Source: Phytophthora colocasiae
Taxonomy: Eukaryota > Oomycota > Peronosporomycetes > Peronosporales > Peronosporaceae
Direction: 5' to 3'
NCBI GenBank assembly: GCA_018806915.1
Contig: JAGKQI010000034.1
Coordinates: 434,001 to 498,000, forward strand
DNA length: 64,000 nt
The notes beneath the pieces are model-generated. The model saw nothing but the letters and a program-made list of their open reading frames with translations. It was not told the origin of the DNA and made no database searches. Positions 1 through 11,589 of the stretch are shown one piece after another (position 1 is the first letter of the stretch; each line of letters starts with the position of its first letter). The position numbers and the translations under genes are program-made.

Positions 1-3000
1 TGCTTATTCGTCACTGAAGTCTGTGGGGTAGTTGTAGTCGTCGTAGCCGGCGTCGGTATATTTTTGCCCACTGACGGTTCGCTTGCTGGGGTGTTGGAAC
101 GTCCTGCTGCCGTACTGTGCTGGTCGCTCGAGGGCGTTGCTGGTACGTCCGTGGTTTTCGTAGCTATTCCTGCAATTTCCCGTTGAGTGCCTCCCGTTCT
201 TGTCGTCGTTGCAGTACGTTCAACGGGTTCCACAGTTGCTGTCGTGTCATCATTACCACCTGTCCCCTCGACGTCCTGCTGGTGCTGTCCTGCTGAAGGT
301 ACACTAACTGCTTGTCTTTGACTTGCTTCTTGAGTCCGTTCTTCTCCAGGCCTTGGTACTTGCACTTCACCTTCCATGAGCTCGTCGTCCTTGGCTAGAT
401 CCTTCAGTATCTGATCTGCCACCACTGCTAATTGACTGCGAGGTCGGTAGTAAGAGACTAGAAAGCTACAATGGGCAACTAGCTCTTCCCCAGTATCTTC
501 TCGACGTACAATCCAGTTGTCAAACCCTCCATCGGCCGTAATCTTCGCCGGTCCGATCCATTGGTGAGCGAGTTTCGTCACTCCCGTTCCACGTGGCGGT
601 CTGAAGATCCAAACCATGTCTCCAACCATGCACGTTGTTCCTCACTTTGTGGCTGTAGTATCGCTCTCTTCGCATCTGGTCCTTCTCTAGTGCCTGCTTC
701 GCGATCCTTGCTGCTGACTCCATGTTCGTCACCAGTTTCCGGTGGTATTCGGGCCAACCTTCAATCTGCTGTACCTGACTTGCTCTCAACAGTTCATTCG
801 GTGCCCTCAGCCGTCTCCCCATCATTAGTTCATTAGGTGAGTAGCCGGTAGTCCCGTGTCGAGCTCCGTTGTACGCATACATTGCACAGGGGATCCAGTC
901 GTCCCAGTCGTCCTGCTTCTCATCGACGTACTGAGCCACCATGTCCTTCCAGATCTTGTGGTACCGCTCTACTAAACCCAGCAACATCGGACGATACGGC
1001 ACAGGCTTCGTCTGTTTCGCCTTCGGCAACTGTATCAACCGAGTTACCACCAGTCCATTGAGCTCTGGAGCACCATCCATGATCAGTTCTCGCATCGGTC
1101 CATGTACTCCAACAATTCGTTCCACCAAAAAGCGTGCGATATCTTCTGCCGTGTGACTTGGTGTCGCTATCATCACTGCGTACCTACTGGCATAGTCGAC
1201 TGCAGCAATTACGTAGCGGTTTCCTCGTCCAGTGACCGGTAGTGGGCCTGCCACATCGAGTGCCCATCTGTCACCTACAGCACCAACTTCTAGGCTCCGT
1301 AGTGGAGGTATGACTGCCTTCGGCTTCGTTTTTCTCGTCGCACAGTCCCTGCAACTTCGAACCCAGTACTTCACTTGATCCCTAATGCCTGGCCACCAGT
1401 AGATCTTTTCTAGTCGTCCATAGGTCTGTGGCGTTCCCAAGTGGCACGCATATATTGAGTCGTGTGCCTCCCTCAGTGCCTTTGCTCGTAGAGATGCCGG
1501 TAACACTACTCGCAATGATCCATCCGTTTCACGCAGATACACGAGTCCATCCCGTTTAACCACCATTAATCCTTGGTGTCGTTCTTGCTCTGAAAGTCGC
1601 TGTACCATCTTGTCTTCCTTCTGGTGAGCCTTGATCTCCTCGTCCGTCTGTTGTCCGTTGTCACTAATGTTTACTGTGTCACCCGAACTTCCGATCATCT
1701 GAGTACTCGTTTCTACAGTACTGTTCGTCACCGTCGGTGTTATTCCTGTACGTGTCGTCTCAGCTGCTACAACTCCTAGAGGTACGGAAGTTTTTGTACC
1801 CCCACTGAGCTGTTCACCCTCGCTAACTGTACGTTCATTCGCCGGTGCCGTGTCTGTAGTTGTTTGCTGTCTCCTCCTCCTGTTCTTCCGCCGATTCGCC
1901 GCGACAGTCCTCACGGGCGCTCGTGATAGCGCATCCGCCACCACGTTCGTAGATCCAGGTCGGTAAGTAATCCGAAAGTCGAACTCCTGTAATTGCAGTG
2001 CCCATCTGTACGGCCTTCCAGTGAGGTCCTTCTTCTTCATGAGGTAAGCGAGCGCGGAATAATCCGTCACCAATTCAAATCTACGTCCATACAGGCACGG
2101 GCGGAAGAGCTTCACGGCCCAAATTACTGCCGCACACTCCAGGTCCGTGATCCCATACTTCGCGACTGTGGGTGAGTTCACCTTGGACGCATAAGCAACA
2201 GGTTGGTCACCTGCACCTTGGTCCTGCATCAACGCTGCTCCCAATCCTACCACTGAGGCATCTGTGACTAACTTGAATGGCTTCGAGAAGTCTGGATATT
2301 CCAACAGCGGTCTCTCCGTCAACTCCGCCTTCAAAACTTCGAACGCCTGCTGCTGGTCGGGCCCCCAATCCCATTCCGAGCTCTTACGCAACAGCCTCGT
2401 CAGAGGTGCCGCTTTGGTTCCAAAATGCGGTACAAACCGTCTGTAGTATCCAGCTAGATGTACGAATCTTCGCACTTCGTCAGGGTTCTCGGGAACCGGA
2501 AATCGTCTGACCGTGTCTACCAATGATTCCAAAGGACGTATGCCCTTCTCGTCAAGCTCGTGACCGAGATATTCCAGCCTCGTCATTGCAAAACTGCACT
2601 TCTTTGGCTTCAATGACAATCCAGCCCTCGCCAGACGTTCCAGTACACATGCCAGTTCTACCACGTGCCTCGAAACAGATCCCGCCGTAAAGATAATAAC
2701 ATCATCCAAATAAACTAGACAACTTCGCCACGTAAGTCCTCTGAGTACTGCATCCATCATCCTCTGAAATGTGCCAGGTGCATTTGCCAAACCAAAAGGC
2801 ATTCGAACGAATTGAAATAGACCTTGTCGAGTGACGAAACCAGTCTTTGCCTTGTCACTTCCAGCGACGGGTACCTGCCAGTATCCTGCGTGTAGATCTA
2901 AACTCGAGTATCGTCGGGCTCCGTGCATAGTGTCCAATGCATCATCAATCCGTGGGAGTGGATAGACATCTTTCTTGGTAATGTTGTTCAACAACCTGTA

Positions 3001-3414
3001 GTCGATACAAAACCGAACCGTGCCATCCTTCTTCCCTTCGAGAACCACCGGGAATCCCCAAGCTCCCGTGCCTTCTTCGATGACCCCGTCATGTAGCATC
3101 TTCCGGACTTCCTCATCGATCACTTCTTGCTCTGATCTTGAATATCTTCTGGGGCGTATCTTGATCGGTGGCCCTTCACCCGTGTTGATGTGGTGTTCCA
3201 CACCCAACGTCGTTGCTGGTGGACATCCTTCCTTCGGTTCTAAGAGCTCCGGGTAGTTCCTCAGTAACTTGATCAACAATTCCTTGTCCTTATCGTCCAT
3301 ATCACCAAAGTTCAGAGTCTCCTCATTGCTGAGAGGTTTCTTCTTCACCTGAAGTTCGTCCAACCATTGACTCACACGTTCACGATCAAGTTCATCTCCA
3401 AGTTCCAGTACTTC
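1..3414 (-). pseudogene. pol: Element A pol, C-terminal part: reverse transcriptase, RNase H, integrase
   Basis: Reading leftward from the B insertion, the frame encodes a Gypsy reverse transcriptase (motif A SSLDLHAGYW near 2.9 kb; YLDD at 2701-2712), RNase H (TDAS, DLE and TDYS motifs), a low-complexity linker, and an integrase with the catalytic triad visible as LDVAGP, MDGAPE and VERYH near 1.25, 1.07 and 0.97 kb. The catalytic residues I can check are intact. A small indel near 620-640 shifts the frame: the C-terminal integrase segment (VGDMVWIFRPPRG, SFLVSYYRP) continues in another frame and is still open at position 1. The N-terminal part of the same polyprotein is at 30152-32189. RT is close to that of element D. 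Confidence 0.85.
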
Positions 3415-3936
3415 TGTGGTGAAGCGGACGAAAATTTTTCCCGGAGAGGCGATATCAGCCACGAACCCGAATAGAGACGAGCGACAGGGGGGACCTGTGA
3501 TCCCCAGATCTGGGTCGAATCAGACGAAGGTACGATGGGTCCCGCCGGGGAACAGGCAACGGAGACACCGGCGGAGGAGCAACTGGAGCGGTGTTCGTGG
3601 GCGATCCGAATCCTGCCGCGGTGCTCGTGGGTGATCCGAATCCTGCCGGAGGAAGAATGGGGAAATCAAGGATGTTCTCGCGCGATCAACGATGACGGGG
3701 TCCCAAGTGAGCACGATCGGCTTACCCTGGCGCTCCGAAGCCTCTAACAGCACGATCCTACTTCCCCGGGCGGCGACGAAGCGGGATCACGCAGGATCAC
3801 GCAATGATCCTCTCCCGTATAAGTACGAGATCAGCTCCGGATCAAGGTCAGCCCCAGGCGCGACGCAGACTCTTCTGGTGGCCTGATCCGGATTCTTTGA
3901 AGGATTACCAAGCGGGATCAGGCAGCGATCAAGCCC

Positions 3937-4017
3937 GATTAAGTGCGAGATCAAGCTTCGGTTAAGTGCGAGATCAAGCTCCGGTTAAGTACGAGATCAA
4001 GCTTCGGTTAAGTGCGG
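3937..4017 (+). repeat. 23-bp minisatellite in 5' LTR of B, about 3 units
   Basis: The unit starts gttaagtgcgagatc and ends aagcttcg. Three full units and a partial one are present, with single-base variants (cttcg/ctccg, gtgcg/gtacg). The 3' LTR copy at 29261-29399 has six units. Confidence 0.9.
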
Positions 4018-4301
4018 AATCGGCTCACGATCAGGGTTAGGGGAACCAAGCTGGGGATCAGCTATGTAGCCAGTGTCATGTGATCGTAGGATAGTAAATC
4101 AGGATGGGATTAAGGCATAGGAATAACCATAAACAGAATCGAATTTGCCCTGAACCACTCAAGTGTCTTCGCTACGCCTGGAACCGGGAACTACATTGGC
4201 CCTACAAGCGTCAGGAAGGTAAGGATACGTGACCTAGTATAGCGGTTAAGTCTGGATAATATATTGGCCAGCTTTGCCCTATCTAGTGAACTATCCTTTA
4301 A

Positions 4302-5236
4302 CCCCTCCAGCCCGGCTGATTTTGACCTTCTTACGCTGCATTATGCAGCACAGTTATACTAGGAATTTGTATAGAACGTCGCTTAAAGGGCTTGGGAAGT
4401 GTGCACACGCTCGGCGATGGACAGGACACTTCCCGCTTACGCTGCATGTTGCAGAACAAATTGTATCCAGATGCCCCATGCAAAGCTGCATAATGCTGCA
4501 GAAGGACCGTGCAGTGTTGCACAAAGACCATGTGCAATTGGCCAGAGACCAGTCGAATATCGAGAAACCAAACTCGATTTTTTAGAAAATGAGAAGGCAT
4601 ACAAAAAGCAAGTAAACCGGTACCGCAATCAGATGATTACCGCAAACAGGTTTCCACCTGTTTGCGGTAATCATCTGATTGCGGTACCGGTTTACTTGCT
4701 TTTCATACAAAGTCCTATATACTATTTTACAGCGTTACGTCGAGAAACAGCTGATCAAGGAGTCGGTTCTGCTGTCTTCTGCTGATGGTCCACATGCACC
4801 ATACGAGCAATGCATAATGCAGCATAAGTTCGCTGCATAATACGACATAAAGTGACTAGCAAGGTAGACTATTCATTATTTTCCGAAGCTGTATGTGTCC
4901 TCCGTTTTTTTTCTTGGTGTAGGCGTTTTCTCAGTTCTCAAATGAAACGGATAGTTGGCGGGCGCCACTGTTGCAACATTTACCTGTTCATGAGCATATC
5001 TATCCTGCTGAATAGCATATTTTTGAAAAATGAAAGACAGCGTTTATGTCTGGCAAATCGTGAGCTTTTTCGGTGCAAGATATTTGCCCATCATTTTTGT
5101 ATCTTGATTTCAGTATGCGTCGATTCGTGTGATTTTTTTCACATACAAACATCAAGATAAATTCAACGTTACGGTGCATAATGCAGCTTAATAAAAAGGC
5201 CTAAGCTGCATTATGCAGCACTCCGGGTTGGAGGGG
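4302..5236. mobile_element. Non-autonomous TTAA-target transposon (piggyBac-type MITE)
   Basis: It is absent from the 3' LTR of B, where the empty site reads ctttaagtgcatac. Here TTAA is present on both sides (4298-4301 and 5237-5240), and the ends are inverted: CCCCTCCAGCCCGGC on the left and the inverse of CCCCTCCAACCCGGAG on the right. TTAA duplication and CCC ends are typical of piggyBac-type elements. The 935-bp body has no convincing coding sequence. It repeats a short palindrome of the form gctgcattatgcagc at both ends and inside, and contains a 100-bp perfect hairpin. Confidence 0.85.
4604..4703. repeat. Perfect hairpin, 48-bp arms, 4-nt loop
   Basis: Positions 4604-4651 are the exact reverse complement of 4656-4703, separated by ttcc. 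I checked the arms base by base and found no mismatch. It lies in the middle of the TTAA-type insertion. Confidence 0.95.
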
Positions 5237-5689
5237 TTAAGTGCATACATCGGATCGGAAGGAATTGGTTGTTTAGCCTAAGGATCTAGTCGAATCTCGC
5301 CCTATCAAGACCCCGCTATCGGAAAACAACAGAAAGGAAGGGACAGAATCCCAAACATTGGATTATTGGAAGACCTGGATCAAGAACCAGGCACCCGGAT
5401 CAGGGCTCGAGAACTCGCCTACGACCGGGATCAAGTACCCAGAGGTGGAGTGAAGAACCTCCACGCTACCTCAAACCCCTGCGTCACGCAAGACTTTCTT
5501 CCGACCTACAAGACACCTTCAGAAGTCACCTGGAAGAGCGTAACCCGCCTACCGACGGGTACACAAGGTGAATACTACACACAGCTAGATCACGGATCAT
5601 CGGGGGACCCCCTCCGTTAGTCGGTGTCTGGGCGCAAGTGGTGATCGGGACCTGCCCTAACGAGATTTTGGCAGATCCGCTCCACCACA

Positions 5690-7942
5690 ATGGTGCGCGT
5701 GCCCGGATCTTCTGGTGACTTCGGATATCACCGTGAGTCCCAAGAAGATGTCAAGATTAAAGAAGAACAAGGGGAAGAAGTGCCTACGAAGGTTGGATCG
5801 ACGGAGGCATCGCTTAAAACGGAAAGATCCACAGATCAGCAGAGTTCTGGGAGGATCTCTACTGACAGGCATGAGGCAGACCTGGATCGCAATCCAGATC
5901 TCGAAGAAAAACCTCGAATTCCTCCCAAGGCCCCGTCGAGGGCCATTGCGGATCTCGATGAGAATCGAGATCCGCACACGAGCGATAAGGAATCAGCAAA
6001 GCTGAAACCTAATCTGCTCACCAAGTCCACTGTTGCCTCAAGATCGACCAAGAAAAAGAAGATCAAGAGCACCCGGACGAAATTGAAGGCTCCAGACTCA
6101 GAGCCAGAAGATGTGATCAGCCCGGGATCGACGATCACCAAGGACGCGATCGAACAGGCCTACTACAGGAAGAGGCTAAGCGAGACCTTGCTTAACGATC
6201 CTGTTCTTACGATCATACAAGTCCGCCAGATCGGTAACCTCACCGGCCCAGTGTCGAAACCCCGGACTAGCTCGGACCGCCTGAACGCGGTGAAGATTCT
6301 ACTTGATCTACTCCGAGAAGCTGGTTTAGTAGCTGGAGAGTTCGACCCAAACTCCCTTTTTGACCTGGAACTGGAAGCGATTCAATCTGCGACCCATGAT
6401 CTATTCGATTCCCTCAAGATCTTGGTCGGCGAGCGCCCACTGACGCCCGACCCAGGCTATCAGACTGGGTCGTCATGCTACGCGTCAGCGACCTCAGAAC
6501 CAGACTCAGATAGCCCGAGAAGGCTGCAACGCATGTCGTTAGGGCCCTCCGGCGCCAAGTTCCTGAAATCGCGTATGAAGAAACAGGATACACGATCGGT
6601 GGCTGCGAAGCTGGAGGTCAAGATGCCCGATCAGCAAGAAAATCGCCGGATCCGGACGGACCAGACCGCGCCGACGACTAATTCCACTGGATCGAGCAAC
6701 AAGTTGGACGACTACTTTCAAATGGCGATGGATCGTTTCTTGAAAGAACGGAATCTCGCGACACCCCGATCGCCGATCAAAGGAGAGTTGGATGTTGACA
6801 TGGAGTCCGTTACGGCCTCAGACCCTGATGCATGGGAATACGATCCAGACGATCTGGGCATACCGAGCTCCGGTGGACAGATGTCGAGCCGAGCAGCGAT
6901 CGCATCCGCGGCGATCGGTCAAGGAGGATCGTCGGTGATCCAGCGGGTCCGGATCTCAGCGATCTCGGATCTGAAAGATTTTGCAGGTAAAGATCTGGAC
7001 GAAGATCGCGCTCGGGCCTGGATCAGTAAGGTCAAGTCAGCGTTCCAGCGCGATCAGGCTACGGAAGAAGAGAAATGCCTCACGTTTGCAGATCTGATGG
7101 TGGGACCGGCAAAGAACTGGTACAGGCAGCTCAGTCGAACGACGAAAACCAAGTGGGCGGATCTGTTGGACAGTTTCCAGACCCAATATTGTGGGTTGGG
7201 TATGTCGGTCGCGTGGCAATACTATCACGCTCGCAAGCGATCAGAAGAAACCCCTCTCGATTATCTCTACCGGCTCAACGTGGCGGCTTTACGTGCTAGA
7301 CTGAAGATCAAGGACGGGAGCCCTAAGGCCCGCCGAGAACATGTGGACCACTACATAGAGACATTGGGAGATCCGGAGTTAGCTGATCGGCTGACCCTAC
7401 TCCGACTGAGTGACGTCGATGAGCTGGAGGAGGTACTTCGTGCCCGGGAACGGGCGAAAAGCAGACAGCGTAAATCTGCGTTCGGGTCGAAGTACAGACA
7501 AAAGGCACCGGCCAGTGCCCCGGCAGCACCCACCCGAGCGGTGGTACGGGCCATCCAAACCCAAGATCCGAGCTCGGAATCAGAGGAAATATCCGGATCG
7601 GACGGATCCGATTCTGAAGGCGATTTCCGGAGGATATATCTTGCCGCGTCGGAAGACAAGCAGATCGGTACTGGGGGCGTTCCTCACCAACAGGATCAGT
7701 CGCGATCGCAGGTGAACGCGCAAGATCGAGGCCGGATCACGGATCGCAGGGGTACATCAGATCATGATCGAGGTCGCTGTTCACACTGTGGATCGCGGAA
7801 GCATACGGATCTAGACTGCTGGAGACGTCTAACCTGTGATAAGTGCGGGAAGAGGGGTCACCCAACGGATCGCTGTCTGTATACCTGCCGTGGTTGTGGG
7901 GAGATCCATGAAGCTGGAGAATGTGTGGTGAAGCGCGAATAA
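5690..7942 (+). pseudogene. gag: Element B gag, first copy, truncated by the internal LTR
   Basis: The ATG directly follows the 5' LTR. The protein is nearly identical to the second gag at 9259, with about ten substitutions that I noticed. It keeps the Lys/Asp-rich N-terminus, the capsid-like gag domain (LTFADLMVGPAKNWYRQL) and three zinc knuckles near residues 700-745. At 7924 the sequence switches exactly to TGTGGTGAAGCG, the start of the internal LTR, so the last codons (VVKRE, stop 7940-7942) come from LTR sequence. The C-terminal tail, frameshift signal and pol of this first copy are missing. Confidence 0.9.
5691..5708 (+). other. Primer-binding site of element B (copy 1); second copy at 9260-9277
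   Basis: TGGTGCGCGTGCCCGGAT lies one base after the LTR. Its complement ends in ACCA and reads like the 3' end of a tRNA, with a T-stem and acceptor stem. I cannot name the tRNA. The gag ATG overlaps its first two bases. Confidence 0.6.
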
Positions 7943-9258
7943 GAAATCCGAGAAAAGGCAACTTCAGGCCCAGAGAGAGTCGGATCAAGCGACAGGGGCC
8001 TCTGGCGAAGCAAGATGTCAGTTGATGACCCCAGATTGCGCGAACGATGGCTGACGAATGGATCCAGATCGATGTTCGTCTCGATCTCGCCAGCGATGAA
8101 TGGATGGCGTCTTGGTCGAGTGAGACTAAGTGATTGGAGTTGGAGAACCCCGCCGTACGGTCCCGCGTAGCGGCTCAGGGTCGGAGGAGAAAAGGACGCC
8201 TTGCCTGAGGTCGCATGAGAAGGAGATCAAGGCAGCAGAGGGTCGGGACAGGTGCGATCTATGGTGGGCCGGTGACAACATAACCGTGAGATGCTGCCGA
8301 GGGGACCTGATGGCAGCGTTGGTCGCATGGGGAGTGGTGATCAAGTACAGGAAGATCAGGACCTGGAATGTCGACGACACCGGCACGCGAGATCAAGTAT
8401 GAAGGTTGCTGATCGAGATCATTGTGCAAGACGGTGGACCAAGATCGATGACCGAGATGGTTGATCGAGATCGGCTGATCGGCTGATCGCCAGATCGACA
8501 GATCGGCTGATCGCGACCAGGGGTTAGGTGAGATCGAGATCGAAGATCGGAGGGGCAGCTGTGTAGCCGGATGTCAGGTAATCGTAGGATAGCAGATGAG
8601 GATGGGACTAGTAGACATAGGAATAACCATAAACAGAATCGAATTTGCTCTGGACCTCACAAGTGCCTTCATCCAAGACTGGAACCGGGAATTACATTGG
8701 CCTACCAGCATCAAAAAGGTAAGGAGAAGAGATCTAGCATAGAGGTTAATTCTGGATAATGCATTGGCCAGTTTTACCCTATCTAGTGATCTATCCTTTA
8801 CGTGCGAACTACGGATCGGAAGGAATTGGCTGCTTGGCCTGACGATCTCGTCGACTCTCAACCCATCAAGACACCCGCTATAGGAAGCGGCAAGCATCGT
8901 AAAGGAAGGGATCAGATCCCCAACATTGGACCTTTGGAAGACCTGGATCGAAGACCAGGTGACCGGATCAAGGCTCGAGAACTCGCCTGTGACCCGGATC
9001 AACCCCTCCGAGGTAGAGTGAAGTATTCCCACGCTATCTCACACCCCCTACGTCACCCAAGACATTCTTCTCGTCCCTAGACATCTTCAGAAGTCACCTG
9101 GAAGAGCGCAACCCGCCTACCGACGGGTACACAAGGTGAACACTACACGCAGCAAGATCACGGATCATCAGGGGACCCCCTCCGTTAGTCGGTGTCTGGG
9201 CGCAAGTGGCGATCGCGATCGGCCTCAACCAGATTTTGGCCAGATCCGCTCCACCACA
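7924..9258 (+). repeat. Internal third LTR of element B, divergent subtype
   Basis: It starts TGTGGTGAAGCG and ends TCCGCTCCACCACA like the outer LTRs and is followed by the same ATG and primer-binding site. The first ~600 bp (7924-8520) match the outer LTR only weakly; from about 8520 on, similarity is clear (gtagcc, aggataaccataaacag-type blocks, ggggaccccctccg). Length is 1335 bp. No gene is seen; 8400-8540 is very rich in GATC and the words gatcggctgatc. Confidence 0.85.
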
Positions 9259-11589
9259 ATGGTGCGCGTGCCCGGATCTTCTGGTGACTTCGGATATCAC
9301 CGTGAGTCCCAAGAAGATGTCAAGATTAAAGAAGAACAAGGGGAAGGAGTGCCTACGAAAGTTGGATCGACGGAGGCACCGATGAAAACAGAAAGATCCA
9401 CAGATCAGCAGAGTTCTGGGAGGATCTCTACTGACAAGCACGAGGCAGACCTGGATTGCAATCCAGATCTTGAAGAAAAACCTCGAATTCCTCCCAAGGC
9501 CCCGTCGAGGGCCACCGCGGATCTCGATGAGAATCGAGATCCACACACGAGCGATAAGGAATCAGCAAAGCTGAAACCTAATCTGCTCACCAAGTCCACT
9601 GTTGCCTCAAGATCGACCAAGAAAAAGAAGATCAAGAGCACCCGGACGAAATTGAAAGCTCCAGACTCAGAGCCAGAAGACATGATCAGCCCGGGATCGA
9701 CGATCACCAAGGACGCGATCGAGCAGGCCTACTACAGGAAGAGGCTAAACGAGACCTTGCTTAACGATCCTGTTCTTACGATCATACAAGTCCGCCAGAT
9801 CGGTAACCTCACCGGCCCAGTGTCGAAACCCCGGACTAGCTCGGACCGCCTGAACGCGGTGAAGATTCTACTTGATCTACTCCGAGAAGCTGGTTTAGTA
9901 GCTGGAGAGTTCGACCCAAACTCCCTTTTTGACCTGGAACTGGAAGCGATTCAATCTGCGACCCATGATCTATTCGATTCCCTCAAGATCTTGGTCGGCG
10001 AGCGCCCACTGACGCCCGACCCAGGCTATCAGACTGGGTCGTCATGCTACGCGTCAGCGACCTCAGAACCAGACTCAGATAGCCCGAGAAGGCTGCAACG
10101 CATGTCGTTAGGGCCCTCCGGCGCCAAGTTCCTGAAATCGCGTATGAAGAAACAGGATACGCGATCGGTGGCTGCGAAGCTGGAGGTCAAGATGCCCGAT
10201 CAGCAAGAAAATCGCCGGATCCGGACGGACCAGACCGCGCCGACGACTAATTCCACTGGATCGAGCAACAAGTTGGACGACTACTTTCAAATGGCGATGG
10301 ATCGTTTCTTGAAAGAACGGAATCTCGCGACACCCCGATCGCCGATCAAAGGAGAGTTGGATGTTGACATGGAGTCCGTTACGGCCTCAGACCCTGATGC
10401 ATGGGAATACGATCCAGACGATCTGGGCATACCGAGCTCCGGTGGACAGATGTCGAGCCGAGCAGCGATCGCATCCGCGGCGATCGGTCAAGGAGGATCG
10501 TCGGTGATCCAGCGGGTCCGGATCTCAGCGATCTCGGATCTGAAAGATTTTGCAGGTAAAGATCTGGACGAAGATCGCGCTCGGGCCTGGATCAGTAAGG
10601 TCAAGTCAGCGTTCCAGCGCGATCAGGCTACGGAAGAAGAGAAATGCCTCACGTTTGCAGATCTGATGGTGGGACCGGCAAAGAACTGGTACAGGCAGCT
10701 CAGTCGAACGACGAAAACCAAGTGGGCGGATCTGTTGGACAGTTTCCAGACCCAATATTGTGGGTTGGGTATGTCGGTCGCGTGGCAATACTATCACGCT
10801 CGCAAGCGATCGGAAGAAACCCCTCTCGATTATCTCTACCGGCTCAACGTGGCGGCTTTACGTGCTAGACTGAAGATCAAGGACGGGAGCCCTAAGGCCC
10901 GCCGAGAACATGTGGACCACTACATAGAGACATTGGGAGATCCGGAGTTAGCTGATCGGCTGACCCTACTCCGACTGAGTGACGTCGATGAGCTGGAGGA
11001 GGTACTTCGTGCCCGGGAACGGGCGAAAAGCAGACAGCGTAAATCTGCGTTCGGGTCGAAGTACAGACAAAAGGCACCGGCCAGTGCCCCGGCAGCACCC
11101 ACCCGAGCGGTGGTACGGGCCATCCAAACCCAAGATCCGAGCTCGGAATCAGAGGAAATATCCGGATCGGACGGATCCGATTCTGAAGGCGATTTCCGGA
11201 GGATATATCTTGCCGCGTCGGAAGACAAGCAGATCGGTACTGGGGGCGTTCCTCACCAACAGGATCAGTCGCGATCGCAGGTGAACGCGCAAGATCGAGG
11301 CCGGATCACGGATCGCAGGGGTACATCAGATCATGATCGAGGTCGCTGTTCACACTGTGGATCGCGGAAGCATACGGATCTAGACTGCTGGAGACGTCTA
11401 ACCTGTGATAAGTGCGGGAAGAGGGGTCACACAACGGATCGCTGTCTGTATACCTGCCGTGGTTGTGGGGAGATCCATGAAGCTGGAGAATGCCCCATGG
11501 AAGAATTCTACAACCAGATCCGCAAGTGGTACGACCCGACCCGACATGCCGGATTCTTCCCCGAGAAGGTGGAAAAGATGTTAAACTAG
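9259..11589 (+). CDS. gag: Element B Gag polyprotein, full-length copy
   Basis: A 776-residue Gag. I start it at the ATG touching the LTR, because the longer open frame upstream lies in LTR sequence. It has a charged, low-complexity N-terminal half, a capsid-type retrotransposon gag domain around residues 415-590, and three zinc knuckles: two CX2CX4HX4C and one CX2CX3HX4C. These bind the element RNA in virus-like particles. The stop (11587-11589) sits directly after a GTTAAAC heptamer, and protease is open in the -1 frame, so Gag and protease are probably linked by ribosomal frameshifting. No internal break was found. Confidence 0.9.
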   Translation: MVRVPGSSGDFGYHRESQEDVKIKEEQGEGVPTKVGSTEAPMKTERSTDQQSSGRISTDKHEADLDCNPDLEEKPRIPPKAPSRATADLDENRDPHTSDKESAKLKPNLLTKSTVASRSTKKKKIKSTRTKLKAPDSEPEDMISPGSTITKDAIEQAYYRKRLNETLLNDPVLTIIQVRQIGNLTGPVSKPRTSSDRLNAVKILLDLLREAGLVAGEFDPNSLFDLELEAIQSATHDLFDSLKILVGERPLTPDPGYQTGSSCYASATSEPDSDSPRRLQRMSLGPSGAKFLKSRMKKQDTRSVAAKLEVKMPDQQENRRIRTDQTAPTTNSTGSSNKLDDYFQMAMDRFLKERNLATPRSPIKGELDVDMESVTASDPDAWEYDPDDLGIPSSGGQMSSRAAIASAAIGQGGSSVIQRVRISAISDLKDFAGKDLDEDRARAWISKVKSAFQRDQATEEEKCLTFADLMVGPAKNWYRQLSRTTKTKWADLLDSFQTQYCGLGMSVAWQYYHARKRSEETPLDYLYRLNVAALRARLKIKDGSPKARREHVDHYIETLGDPELADRLTLLRLSDVDELEEVLRARERAKSRQRKSAFGSKYRQKAPASAPAAPTRAVVRAIQTQDPSSESEEISGSDGSDSEGDFRRIYLAASEDKQIGTGGVPHQQDQSRSQVNAQDRGRITDRRGTSDHDRGRCSHCGSRKHTDLDCWRRLTCDKCGKRGHTTDRCLYTCRGCGEIHEAGECPMEEFYNQIRKWYDPTRHAGFFPEKVEKMLN

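Larger units (their letters stand above)
3415..5689 (+). repeat. 5' LTR of element B
   Basis: Begins TGTGGTGAAGCGGA and ends TCCGCTCCACCACA, i.e. TG...CA with 14-bp imperfect inverted ends. It matches 20427-20672 plus 28980-30151. It is enlarged by a 935-bp TTAA-type insertion at 4302-5236. No gene is carried; the open frames in it are chance. Confidence 0.9.

Noticed and set aside
5836..6141. Open frames antisense to gag in B (also 6539-6721, 7351-7659 and the duplicates near 9405-11228)
   Set aside because: Low-complexity mirror images of a conserved gag reading; no independent coding character.
8130..8402. Open frames inside the internal LTR of B
   Set aside because: LTR sequence with no counterpart in the outer LTRs and no recognisable motif.
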